Origin: JAFEDN01 sp963818985
Lineage (GTDB): Bacteria > Pseudomonadota > Gammaproteobacteria > Coxiellales > Coxiellaceae
DNA: 47,951 nt
Direction of reading: 5' to 3'
NCBI GenBank assembly: GCA_963818985.1
Contig: CAWFUJ010000011.1
Coordinates: forward strand, 1 to 47,951
Below the pieces are notes generated by a model, which searched no databases, was not told the origin of the DNA, and saw only the letters and a list, made by a program, of their open reading frames with translations. This document shows, piece by piece, positions 1 through 8,571 of the stretch. Made by a program: the position numbers and the translations under genes. Each line of letters begins with the position of its first letter. Within the stretch, counting starts at the first letter, position 1.

Positions 1-162
1 ACCCAACGACGTGTATCGACCGTCCGACACGAATCACCGCAGATCAGAACGCAATTCATGGCCACGATGCCGGCCTCGGCGCACGGCGCAAACTGGTCCA
101 ATCGGACTACTAATCAGAGCCTTGGAAATTCGGATCTTGCCGAGCATTCTCTGAATGTCGGT

Positions 163-279
163 TTAGCGGCTATTAAGCGAATTCCGCGTATTCAGTAGTT
201 GAACGGCGCAGAGATCGGCGGACTTCGCGGCCACCAACGCAGCCCGATACCTCTGCTCGGCCACGCTCAACTCCCTCAT
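163..279 (-). pseudogene. Remnant of an IS481-type transposase (N-terminus only)
   Basis: A 38-codon reading frame begins MRELSVAEQRYRAALVA. This closely resembles the usual start of actinobacterial IS481-family DDE transposases (MRELSVAEQRY..VL..), but the helix-turn-helix and catalytic region that should follow are absent and the frame ends after 38 codons. It lies 45 bases from a tRNA gene, a common landing place for mobile DNA. The resemblance is from memory of the family; the fragment is too short for certainty. Bases 1-162 hold no frame I can support. This segment is part of the GC-rich mycobacterium-like end of the window. Confidence 0.4.
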
Positions 280-323
280 CAAGGGGAGTGTCAAACATCA
301 GCCGAAGTCACACAGCTCTGACG

Positions 324-397
324 TGGGGCGGGCGGGGCTCGAACCCGCGACCTACGGATTATGAGTCCGCGGCTCTAACCAACTGAGCTACCGCCCC
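324..397 (-). tRNA. tRNA with anticodon CAT (elongator Met or Ile2)
   Basis: On the minus strand a full cloverleaf can be drawn. The 7-bp acceptor stem is GGGGCGG/CCGCCCC with discriminator A. The D arm is GCTC/GAGC, the anticodon stem GCGGA/TCCGT with loop CTCATAA, and the T arm GCGGG/CCCGC with loop TTCGAGC. The anticodon CAT is at 361-363 (reverse complement). It is not the initiator, which would have three G-C pairs next to the anticodon loop. Elongator tRNA-Met and the tRNA-Ile modified to lysidine cannot be told apart by eye. No CCA is encoded. It belongs to the mycobacterium-like part. Confidence 0.93.
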
Positions 398-554
398 TGA
401 CAGCAAGTTTCGGCCAACTGCGGCAGAAACTTCGGCACCACATTAGCGCCCGCATAGTTCCTCCACCTCAGGCGAGCCTTCGCTTACTTGTTTGTAACCG
501 GCTTATACACATATATTTACTGCAACCGGCATACACACATAAATCGGAGGCGAC

Positions 555-1571
555 GTGGCCACCACCCTGACCCAGCAGCAGCTCTTGCTCGAGCTCGAGC
601 CCGTGGCGGAGCGACTGATGAACCGCCACATCTCGATGTTCAAAAACTGGAATCCACACGACTTCATCCCGTGGGCCGAAGGCAAGAACTTCACGACGCT
701 GGGCGGCCAAGACTGGGAGCCCGAGCAGTGCGGACTCTCCGACGTCGCTCGAGTAGCCATGGTGCAGAACCTGTTGACCAAGGACAACCTGCCGTCGTAT
801 CACCGCGAAATCGCCATGAATTTCGGCATGGACGGCGCCTGGGGCCAGTGGGTGAACCGCTGGACCGCCGAGGAGAACCGGCACAGCACCGCGCTGCGCG
901 ACTACCTGGTGGTGACCCGCTCAGTCGACCCGTTCGATCTGGAGAGACTCCGGATGGAGCAGGTCACGAGAGGCTTCAGTCCAGGTCAGAACCGCCAGGG
1001 CACCCTCTTCGCGGAGAGCCTGTTCGACTCCGTCGTCTATGTCTCGTTCCAGGAATTGGCCACCCGTGTCTCACACCGCAACACCGGCAGAGCCTGCAAC
1101 GACACGATCGCCGACCAGCTGATGGCCAGGTTGTCGCACGACGAGAACCTGCACATGATCTTCTACCGCGACGTCACCGAAGCCGGCCTCGAGGTCGCGC
1201 CGAACCAGGCGATGACGTCGATACATCGCGTTCTGCGCAATTTCCAGATGCCCGGTTTCACAGTCCCCGGATTCCGCCGCAAGGCCGTGATCATCGCGGT
1301 CGGCGGTGTTTACGACCCACGCATCCACCTCGACGAAGTGGTGATGCCGGTCTTGAAGAAGTGGCGCATCTTCGAGCGCGACGACTTCAGCGGCGAGGGT
1401 GCCCGGTTGCGCGACGACCTCGCGGTCCTCGTCAAGGAACTGGAGGACACGTGCGACAAATTCGAGGTGTCCAAGCAGCGCTTCCTCGACAGGGAAGCCC
1501 GCAAGTCCGAGGGCATCAGCGCCGCCAAAGCGCTCAAGACCGACGGCACGTTCGCCACCAGCCGACACTAA
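555..1571 (+). CDS. desA1: Acyl-ACP desaturase, DesA1-like (mycobacterial type)
   Basis: The 338-aa protein has the length and sequence character of mycobacterial DesA1, a soluble di-iron desaturase of the plant stearoyl-ACP type that acts on acyl-ACPs feeding mycolic acid synthesis. Visible hallmarks are the NWNPHDFIPW segment near residue 33, GGQDWEP, the first iron-binding cluster TAEENRHS (E-E-x-R-H) and the second cluster DENLHMIFYRD. The start is GTG at 555, chosen because GGAGG lies at 546-550, five bases upstream, and the family begins just here. Codon use is strongly GC-rich, unlike everything after 2215. The symbol is by similarity; mycobacteria carry several desA paralogues. The following gene, ctaD, starts 130 bases downstream. 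Confidence 0.88.
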   Translation: MATTLTQQQLLLELEPVAERLMNRHISMFKNWNPHDFIPWAEGKNFTTLGGQDWEPEQCGLSDVARVAMVQNLLTKDNLPSYHREIAMNFGMDGAWGQWVNRWTAEENRHSTALRDYLVVTRSVDPFDLERLRMEQVTRGFSPGQNRQGTLFAESLFDSVVYVSFQELATRVSHRNTGRACNDTIADQLMARLSHDENLHMIFYRDVTEAGLEVAPNQAMTSIHRVLRNFQMPGFTVPGFRRKAVIIAVGGVYDPRIHLDEVVMPVLKKWRIFERDDFSGEGARLRDDLAVLVKELEDTCDKFEVSKQRFLDREARKSEGISAAKALKTDGTFATSRH

Positions 1572-1701
1572 CGGCGAACGCCGGGCCCAGGATGCCCTGA
1601 ATTTGAGGACATTTGGCCCTAGGGCGGTGCGGCGCGGCTGGAAAAGACTTGGGCGGCTTGGCGAATGCCGAGCCGGTTATCAGATCCCCTGGAGGCAACG
1701 C

Positions 1702-2226
1702 ATGACCGCCGAAGCGCCGCCCATCGCCGATCTCGAGGCGCACCGTCCGTTTCCGCCGCGGCACGGTCCGCCGGGGAATCTGATCTACAAGGTCATCAGC
1801 ACCACCGACCACAAGATGATCGGCGTCATGTACATGGTCGCGAGCTTTACCTTCTTCTTCATCGCCGGTCTGATGGCGTTGTTGATGCGCGTCGAGCTGG
1901 CGAAACCCGGCCTGCAATTCTTGTCCAACGAGCAATACAACCAACTGTTCACCATGCACGGCACCGCCATGTTGCTGTTCTACGCGACCCCTGTCGTCTT
2001 CGGATTTGCGAACCTGGTGCTGCCGCTGCAGATCGGCGCGCCCGACGTGGCCTTCCCCCGCCTGAACGCACTGTCGTTCTGGCTGTTCGTCTTCGGAGCG
2101 CTCATCGCGTTGAGTGGCTTCATCGCCCCTGGCGGGGCGGCCGATTTCGGGTGGACCGCCTACACGCCTCTTTCCGACGCGATCCACAGTCCCGGTGTGG
2201 GAGCAGACCTTTGGGAATTAAAATAA
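1702..2226 (+). CDS. ctaD: Cytochrome c oxidase subunit I, 5' fragment cut at the chimeric junction
   Basis: The frame begins MTAEAPPIADLEAHRPFPPR and continues with TTDHKMIGVMY, NQLFTMHGTAMLLFYATP and GFANLVLPLQIGAPDVAFPR, all characteristic of actinobacterial CtaD, the haem-copper catalytic subunit of the aa3 oxidase. GGAGG at 1691-1695 supports the ATG at 1702. A full protein is about 570 aa. Here the match stops at residue 171 (DLW), where the family continues with IMGL; three foreign codons and a stop follow. The first haem ligand region (MHG) is present, but the copper B ligands and most membrane helices are missing. The break coincides with the fall in GC content, so the truncation is the edge of the chimera, not a biological deletion. 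Confidence 0.9.
   Translation: MTAEAPPIADLEAHRPFPPRHGPPGNLIYKVISTTDHKMIGVMYMVASFTFFFIAGLMALLMRVELAKPGLQFLSNEQYNQLFTMHGTAMLLFYATPVVFGFANLVLPLQIGAPDVAFPRLNALSFWLFVFGALIALSGFIAPGGAADFGWTAYTPLSDAIHSPGVGADLWELK
2200..2216. other. Junction between two genomes (probable assembly or library chimera)
   Basis: Upstream sequence is high-GC mycobacterial DNA; downstream it is AT-rich gammaproteobacterial DNA. Within these bases ctaD loses homology on the plus strand and the membrane-protein gene on the minus strand reads into antisense ctaD. No inverted repeats, target duplication or integrase gene mark the point. Confidence 0.85.
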
Positions 2227-2803
2227 TCACCATCGTCGCATACAAGGCAAAAACATGTAACCAATTTTGTTGGGTCAGGTCTGCACTCCGATAAAAAGCC
2301 ATCCATATAGATTCTTTATCAACCACAATGATAGGAATCGTGAGATAAAAAAAGATTAGTCCGATAAATACCGGTAAACTCACCAGACAAGTCACTGCAA
2401 ATACCGCCATTAGACCCTTCAATTTAAATAGAGAAAATGTAAACCATTTGGCTAAGAAAAAAATAAGAATGATACCCAGGGTAAAAATCAAACCGGCTGC
2501 AAAAACCTTTAAGATTTGCTTGGTTACTGCTTGCCAACTTTCAAGCAGTGAAGCTGGCTGACCACGTAATAAAGCGTCAGTGCGATATAAAGCCAGTGAA
2601 AATAGCATTAAAGTTAACGCAGCCATGACAATGCCTATCAGGATATCCAATAAAACTCTTAACGGCGGTAAATAAACCATTGCCGCTTTCGCCAGAGTAA
2701 ATAAAAAAATAAATATGAATATTTGTTCTAAAGTCTTTAACCAATGACGAAAACTTAAAGATAAAAGCTTTTCAAATTCGATCACTGTTAATGGGTAAAT
2801 CAT
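2212..2803 (-). CDS. Polytopic inner-membrane protein, 3' end lost at the junction
   Basis: About 197 native residues are present, starting MIYPLTVIEFEKLLSLSF. Four to five hydrophobic segments can be seen, among them residues 27-60, 62-80, 95-120 and 130-160, followed by another starting near 185. The open frame continues to 2120, but the residues after about IILIPKG are antisense ctaD and are basic and Arg-rich, so they are not part of the native protein. Its ATG overlaps the stop of the fadJ-type gene in an ATGA junction, so it is the last gene seen of the fatty-acid operon. I do not recognise the family; a role linked to fatty-acid use is only inferred from position. Confidence 0.65.
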
Positions 2804-4857
2804 GTTATTTCATTCCAAAATGGATGGGGTTTAAAGCGTTCACCAAACTGGGTCGCTAATTTTTGTAATTTTAGTTGCAAAACTTGGCTACCTTGAGTAC
2901 GTATATACTGGATAGGGCCACCACGAAAAGGGGCAAAGCCGGCGCCATAAATCATGCCAGCATCTACCATATCCGCACTGGCCACGACTTTTTCTGCAAG
3001 ACATGCGACTGCTTCATTACATAATCTTAATATCATCCTATCGGTCATTTCAAAAATAACAGTTGATTGCGTGTTTGAATTTGATTTTGGAATAGATGCG
3101 ACAGGCTTCCCCGAGCGCGTATATTGATAAAATCCATGCTTAGATTTCAGCCCTAAATGGCCTTGCTTTACTTGCTCGATTAAAATCGCAGGCACCGTAA
3201 ATCCATAATAAGTTGCCAAATTATTGGCGACTGATAAGCAGATATCCAAGCCAACTTTATCTGCTAACTCAATTGGACCCATGGGCATACCAAAATTTTT
3301 GGCAGCAAAGTCAATCTGCTCAATGGCTGCCCCCTCTTCTAATAAAATCATGGCTTCCAATAAATAAGGCATCAAAATTCTATTAACCAAAAATCCGGGA
3401 CTACTGGTGACGGGTAGTGGATAATGGCCCAGTTGATTGACAAAGCTTGCCGCCATTTGTAACTGCTCTTGAGTGGTTTGCGGAGTATAGACGATTTCCA
3501 CCAAGGGCATTTTAGACACTGGATTAAAAAAATGTAAACCCATCAAACTTTCCATCTTTACTATGCCTGATGCAATTTCTTCTAGGCGAATGCTAGAAGT
3601 GTTAGTCGCTAACAAAACCTGCGGCCGAAGCACGGGTATAATAGATTGAAAAATTTGCTGTTTGACTGCTAAATTTTCAAATGCCGCTTCAATAACTATC
3701 TCGGCTTTTTTTATTCCAAAGCCTTGAGGATCTGCCAGTAAACGATCCATCGTCGCTTGTACTAAGCGTGGTTGTTCTAGTTTATATGAGAATAATTGAA
3801 AGGCTCTGTGAATCGCAGCGGCAATTTGCGTTGGATTTTTATCTTCTAACGTCACATAAAAGCCTTTGTAAGCACACCAGGCGGCAATATCTCCGCCCAT
3901 AGTCCCTGCACCAATCACGTGAATGTGCTGTGGTTTAAAATGAATGCCCTTTGCTAAAGACTTAAGTTGCTCTTGTAAGAAAAAAACTCGAACTAATTGC
4001 TGACTAGTAGAACCCACCATTAAATGAGCAATAGAGCGCGCTTCAGAAATATAGGGCTGCTCACCCAAAACACCCTCTCGTTGCCAATTATTAATAATAG
4101 CAAAAGGAGCAGGATAATAGGCTGGATTAACTTTTTCAGATAATTTTTTTTGAAACCAAACTCTCAGTAATGGACGTGCCCAGCTGGCATTACTCCATCG
4201 TCCAAATCCTTTAGGTTTTTGTGGCAGAGGTTTATTCAAAATATAATAAGTCGCAGCGCGACGAAGATGTCTTTCAGGAACTGCAGCATCGACCAAACCA
4301 ATATTGGCTGCTTTTTTAGCGGATACCGGCTTACCCGTCAACATCATGGCCATGGCCTGGAACGCACCCACTCGTTTGGGTAATCGAACAGTGCCTCCCC
4401 AGCCAGGGTGTAAACCTAGGTTCACTTCAGGTAAACCTAAGATTGTAGACAGGCTGTCTTCAGCGACTCGATAGCGACATGCAAGTGCTAATTCCAAGCC
4501 TCCTCCCAAACAAAATCCTCGAATCATAGCCACAGTGGGAATCTTTAAATCGGCGAGTTTTTGCAAAATAATTTGTGCCTGACGTATCAACTTAAAAGCC
4601 GTTTCCTCATCTTTTATATGAACAAATTGTTTAATATCGGCTCCGGCAATAAATCCTTTAGATTTACCCGATAATATGACGACACCTGTTGGAAAATTTT
4701 GAGTGACTTCATTCAGAATAGCATCTAATTCTTCAAAAATTAGTTGGTTAATAGAGTTGACTGAAGCATCTTGCCGATTTAGAGTTAACCATAAAATATG
4801 GTTTGAATCTCGATGCAGTTGCCAATTTTGATAAACTTGGTTTTTTTGATCGTCCAT
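2800..4857 (-). CDS. fadJ: Fatty-acid oxidation multifunctional enzyme (enoyl-CoA hydratase / 3-hydroxyacyl-CoA dehydrogenase)
   Basis: This 685-aa protein catalyses the hydration and NAD-dependent dehydrogenation steps of beta-oxidation. Residues 1-200 form a crotonase domain with the oxyanion-hole segment GADIKQF (72-78), GFCLGGGLELAL with Glu122, and LPEVNLGLHPGWGG with Glu144, the two acid residues of the hydratase site. Residues 312-490 form the dehydrogenase Rossmann domain (GAGTMGG 316-322), with the catalytic HFFNP at 442-446, followed by the C-terminal dimerisation domains. E. coli FadB and FadJ are 729 and 714 aa, so it is slightly short. The thiolase gene lies just upstream, the fadI-fadJ order rather than fadB-fadA, which is why I use fadJ. 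Start ATG 4857; nine bases separate it from the thiolase stop. Confidence 0.9.
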   Translation of the reverse strand: MDDQKNQVYQNWQLHRDSNHILWLTLNRQDASVNSINQLIFEELDAILNEVTQNFPTGVVILSGKSKGFIAGADIKQFVHIKDEETAFKLIRQAQIILQKLADLKIPTVAMIRGFCLGGGLELALACRYRVAEDSLSTILGLPEVNLGLHPGWGGTVRLPKRVGAFQAMAMMLTGKPVSAKKAANIGLVDAAVPERHLRRAATYYILNKPLPQKPKGFGRWSNASWARPLLRVWFQKKLSEKVNPAYYPAPFAIINNWQREGVLGEQPYISEARSIAHLMVGSTSQQLVRVFFLQEQLKSLAKGIHFKPQHIHVIGAGTMGGDIAAWCAYKGFYVTLEDKNPTQIAAAIHRAFQLFSYKLEQPRLVQATMDRLLADPQGFGIKKAEIVIEAAFENLAVKQQIFQSIIPVLRPQVLLATNTSSIRLEEIASGIVKMESLMGLHFFNPVSKMPLVEIVYTPQTTQEQLQMAASFVNQLGHYPLPVTSSPGFLVNRILMPYLLEAMILLEEGAAIEQIDFAAKNFGMPMGPIELADKVGLDICLSVANNLATYYGFTVPAILIEQVKQGHLGLKSKHGFYQYTRSGKPVASIPKSNSNTQSTVIFEMTDRMILRLCNEAVACLAEKVVASADMVDAGMIYGAGFAPFRGGPIQYIRTQGSQVLQLKLQKLATQFGERFKPHPFWNEIT

Positions 4858-4866
4858 ATATCCTCC

Positions 4867-6153
4867 CTATTCCCGCTCTATCAACATAGCTCCGCCCTGC
4901 CCGCCACCTATGCAGATGGCAGCTACGCCACGTTTGGCATGATGACGCTTTAAAACATGCAGTAAATGCAACACTATCCGCGCACCACTGGATCCAACCG
5001 GGTGACCCAAGGCGACTGCACCGCCGTCAATATTCAATCGATCCTCATCGATTCTGCCAAAAGCCCCTGACAGATGTAAATATTGCTGACAAAACTGTGA
5101 ATCTTCCCAAGCAGCCAAACAAGCTAGCACTTGACCAGCAAATGCTTCGTTAATTTCCCAATAATCAATGTCGTCTAAGCTGAATTGATTTCGCTGTAAT
5201 AGTGGTGTTGCAGCAACAACGGGACCTAGTCCCATGGTCTCGGGCGGCAACGCTGCCCATTCAATATCAACAATTCGGCCCAAAACAGGTAAATTATATT
5301 GCTTAACTGCCTTCTCACTGGCTAATATCAGTAAAGTGGCACCATCTGAGACTTGCGAACTATTCCCTGCCGTAATCAGCCCAAATGGCCGATCAAAAAA
5401 TGGTTTTAATGCCGCTAATTTTTGCGGTGAAGTATCACGCCTTAAACCGGTATCTTCAGGATAATAACCATCTTTACTATCAAATAATGCAATTATTTCG
5501 CGTTCTAAAAGATTTTCATCTTGGGCTCTTGCTAAACGTTGATGACTACGTAAGGCAAAGTCATCCATTTGTTGGCGGGTAATGTGAAACTGTTCTGCTA
5601 AAATTTCTGTTGTTTGACCCATACTCAATCCAATTAAGGGGTCATTTAAACCGCGTAATAAGGCAACAATTGGTTTTAAGAAACTAGGTTTGAATTGGCC
5701 AAACGTTTGGATTTTTTTCACCAAAGATTTTTGAGTGCAAAAATTAGCCATCCAGCTAATCAACTCTGAACCCCATATTAATGGCGCTCTACTCATGGCT
5801 TCCGTGCCACCCGCTAGCACTAAATCGTATCGATCCAATATGATATCTTTCATTGCTGAATCTAAGGCTTGCATACCTGAAGCACAATTTCGTTGTACAG
5901 TCCAAGCTGGGACTTTCACTCCGCATCCTAAACGTAAACCGACTATACGCGCGATATTGGCCTCATTTTCGCGAGGCATGACGCAACCCAATATGACCTC
6001 ACCGATGTCGGTCGGAGCAAATGGTTGGCGTAATAATAATTGGCTTCCCGCAGCAAACGCCAAATCCGCTGCAGAAAACGGTCCTGGTTGTTCTCGCGCT
6101 TTTAAATAGGGTGTTCGCGCACCATCCACAATATATATAGTTTTCCTTGTCAT
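4867..6153 (-). CDS. fadI: Acetyl-CoA acyltransferase (3-ketoacyl-CoA thiolase), FadI-type
   Basis: The 428-aa protein carries out the thiolytic cleavage that ends each beta-oxidation turn. The nucleophilic cysteine is Cys90 in VQRNCASGMQ. The family motifs follow in order: GGTEAMSRAP, the substrate-loop region, GNSSQVSDGA, NEAFAGQ, the histidine motif NIDGGAVALGHPVGSSGAR, and the C-terminal CIGGGQGGAM with the second catalytic cysteine. E. coli FadI is 436 aa, so it is full length. It is translated together with the fadJ-type gene (9-base gap) and 12 bases after fadE, and is expected to form a complex with the fadJ product. Confidence 0.92.
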   Translation of the reverse strand: MTRKTIYIVDGARTPYLKAREQPGPFSAADLAFAAGSQLLLRQPFAPTDIGEVILGCVMPRENEANIARIVGLRLGCGVKVPAWTVQRNCASGMQALDSAMKDIILDRYDLVLAGGTEAMSRAPLIWGSELISWMANFCTQKSLVKKIQTFGQFKPSFLKPIVALLRGLNDPLIGLSMGQTTEILAEQFHITRQQMDDFALRSHQRLARAQDENLLEREIIALFDSKDGYYPEDTGLRRDTSPQKLAALKPFFDRPFGLITAGNSSQVSDGATLLILASEKAVKQYNLPVLGRIVDIEWAALPPETMGLGPVVAATPLLQRNQFSLDDIDYWEINEAFAGQVLACLAAWEDSQFCQQYLHLSGAFGRIDEDRLNIDGGAVALGHPVGSSGARIVLHLLHVLKRHHAKRGVAAICIGGGQGGAMLIERE

Positions 6154-6165
6154 AATGCTCCTAAG

Positions 6166-8571
6166 TTACCTAGTCTGTAACTTGACAAAATCATCTACTT
6201 GAATAGCTTCCCAACATAAATCTGCCATTTGTAATAATTGATCGCGCTGTTGTTCGTTAATTATTTTGTTTTGATAAGTATAGCGAATTTGCGCGCAAAG
6301 ATAACTTTCATTTGGTAAAGGTAAAATTTTATGATTTTTATTAGCCGGTATTAGCTTTTTTAATAAGGCTTCGTTTTGCAAAATAGATTGCATGGCCAGT
6401 TCCATTTTGGCTGCCGCACTTCCTGACACTAAATAAGTTTCACCAATTAAACGTTGTCGAATTAAAGAATTTTCTTGCATTAAGCGAGCAATTTTTGCTC
6501 CCAATAAATCACTAGGTCCAGAATAAGGCTGACCCCAAGGGAAAATTAACCCCCGCATAATGACCGCCAACCATTTTGCTGGAAAATTTGCTAGAAAACC
6601 GATGATCGCCTCTTGGATTTTAGCTAAACAATAAGCCATACACCAATCGACAAAAACTTGATCTTCGGGCTGGTCCTGATCTTGAGAATATTTAAGTACC
6701 GCAGTCGCCATATATAAATGACTGACCACATCTCCAAGTCGAGCTGACAACGATTCTTTTATTTTTAAACGTTTGCCCAATACTAGCAAAGTGATATCGG
6801 TTAAGGTGACAAATGCATTGCTAAGCCGAGTCAATTGCTGCACATGGGGCTGCTGACGAATTCTTATAAAACGTCCTCCACTCAAACCGTAAATAATTAC
6901 GCGTGAAAAATGGCTGATGGTAAAACCCATATGTTGGCGAAATATTTGGTCGAATCTTCGATAATTTAATGCACCGGCAGCCGTTAATTCACTGCGCAAA
7001 TAAGGATGACAGCGCATCACGCCTTGTCCGTAAATTATTAAACTCCGGGTTAATATATTGGCGCCTTCCACGGTGATATTTACCGGAACTGCATTATATA
7101 AAAAACTTAAATAATTTCGCGGGCCTAATTGAATGCCCCTTCCAGCATAAATATCCATACTATGGTTGACAATTTGCCGGCTCAACTCGGTTAAATGATA
7201 TTTAGCAATGGCCGAAGCCACCGCCGGCCTTACCCCGTTTTGGACAGCGTGCACCGTCAACAACCGTGTTGCTTCACATAGATAGGTAAAACCACCAATT
7301 TTGGCCAATGCTTCTTGCACCCCTTCAAATCGCGAAATAGGTCGGGCAAATTGATGACGCACTAGACTGTAAGCACCACTCAATTGAAAACAAAATTTGC
7401 TCATGGACGTTGCCAAACTGGGTAATGAAATGCCTCGACCTATTGCTAAACATTCCATCATCATTTGCCAACCCTGCCCACGACGATCAACACCACCAAT
7501 GATTTGCTCTAAAGGAACAAATACATTGCTGCCTTGCAGCGGACCATTCATAAATCCCATGTTTGCAGGATAATGTCTTGTCCCTTTTTCAATGCCGGGT
7601 AAATGTGCTGGTATCAGCGCTAAAGTAATACCCACTGTGATTTCGGAGCTCAGAAGACGGTCTGGGTCCAGCATATTAAATGCCAAACCAATTAATGTAG
7701 TAATAGGAGCTAAAGTGATATAGCGCTTGCTCCAATTTAAACGCAGACCCAGTACATTTTGACCGCCATATTCACCATAACAAACCACTCCTGTATCACT
7801 GATGCTTGCTGCGTCACTACCGGCTTCAATTCCCGTTAATGCAAAACAAGGAATTTCTTTGCCGCTAGCTAAACGTGGCAAATAATAATTTTTTTGATCA
7901 TCCGTACCATAGTGTTTTAAAAATTCAGCCGGCCCTAAAGAATTAGGCACCATCACCATAATCGCTGCACTCAGACTTCTTGAAGCAATTTTACTAATAA
8001 TGCTGGAATGCGCTAGCGCTGAAAAACCGTGACCTCCGTACTTGGGATCAATTTCTAAACCCCAAAATTTTTCGACTTTTATATATTCCCACGCTTGCAA
8101 GGATAAATCATAATCCACATAAGAAATTCGCCATTCATCTAATAAATCACATAATGCACTCACTTGGTTATCAAGGAAAGCTTGCTCAATTTCAGTTAAA
8201 TTTAATTTTCCTAAGGAAAATAAGGACTGCCAATCAGGCTCACCGCTAAATAATTGACCTTCCCACCAAATGCCGCCAGCATCTAATACTTGTTGCTCAG
8301 CGACCGATAAAGGAGGCTCTTCACGCTGGAACCAGCGTAAAAACGGCTTGGTAATTAGTAAATATCGTAACGGACTAATTAACAATAACAGAGCGACAAT
8401 AACCCAAAAGACCCACAATAAAATTAGTATTGTCAATAAAAATAGCTTTAAATAGGTTAAAGCCGCCAACATTAATCCAGTCAATGGCAACCACAGCTTT
8501 ACCGAACTTCGATAAAAAGCCAGTGTCCATATAACAGCGATAAAAATTATCGCGACGACTAAAGACATCAT
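6166..8571 (-). CDS. fadE: Acyl-CoA dehydrogenase FadE
   Basis: The 801-aa product matches the unusual large FadE family (814 aa in E. coli), the flavoprotein that opens beta-oxidation by making trans-2-enoyl-CoA. Residues 1-75 hold two or three hydrophobic segments that anchor it to the inner membrane. The middle is an acyl-CoA dehydrogenase fold with CFALTGIEAGSDAASI (flavin/substrate contact), GFMNGPLQGSNVFVPL and the C-terminal helical part YAGRGIQLGPRNYL. The last 250 residues are the FadE-specific C-terminal domain (DUF1974 in Pfam). ATG at 8571 overlaps the stop of the aminopeptidase gene as ATGA, so translation is coupled. Confidence 0.93.
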   Translation of the reverse strand: MMSLVVAIIFIAVIWTLAFYRSSVKLWLPLTGLMLAALTYLKLFLLTILILLWVFWVIVALLLLISPLRYLLITKPFLRWFQREEPPLSVAEQQVLDAGGIWWEGQLFSGEPDWQSLFSLGKLNLTEIEQAFLDNQVSALCDLLDEWRISYVDYDLSLQAWEYIKVEKFWGLEIDPKYGGHGFSALAHSSIISKIASRSLSAAIMVMVPNSLGPAEFLKHYGTDDQKNYYLPRLASGKEIPCFALTGIEAGSDAASISDTGVVCYGEYGGQNVLGLRLNWSKRYITLAPITTLIGLAFNMLDPDRLLSSEITVGITLALIPAHLPGIEKGTRHYPANMGFMNGPLQGSNVFVPLEQIIGGVDRRGQGWQMMMECLAIGRGISLPSLATSMSKFCFQLSGAYSLVRHQFARPISRFEGVQEALAKIGGFTYLCEATRLLTVHAVQNGVRPAVASAIAKYHLTELSRQIVNHSMDIYAGRGIQLGPRNYLSFLYNAVPVNITVEGANILTRSLIIYGQGVMRCHPYLRSELTAAGALNYRRFDQIFRQHMGFTISHFSRVIIYGLSGGRFIRIRQQPHVQQLTRLSNAFVTLTDITLLVLGKRLKIKESLSARLGDVVSHLYMATAVLKYSQDQDQPEDQVFVDWCMAYCLAKIQEAIIGFLANFPAKWLAVIMRGLIFPWGQPYSGPSDLLGAKIARLMQENSLIRQRLIGETYLVSGSAAAKMELAMQSILQNEALLKKLIPANKNHKILPLPNESYLCAQIRYTYQNKIINEQQRDQLLQMADLCWEAIQVDDFVKLQTR

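Noticed and set aside
488..1600. Long frame of 370 codons overlapping desA
   Set aside because: Arg- and Pro-rich translation typical of the wrong frame of GC-rich DNA; desA in another frame is clearly conserved.
1..2214. Horizontal transfer of desA and ctaD into the gammaproteobacterium
   Set aside because: ctaD is cut in mid-gene exactly where a native gene is also cut, codon use is fully mycobacterial, and there are no mobility features at the point. A chimera explains this more simply.
1665..2294. 209-codon frame across the junction
   Set aside because: Out-of-frame shadow of ctaD that continues into foreign DNA; no family resemblance.
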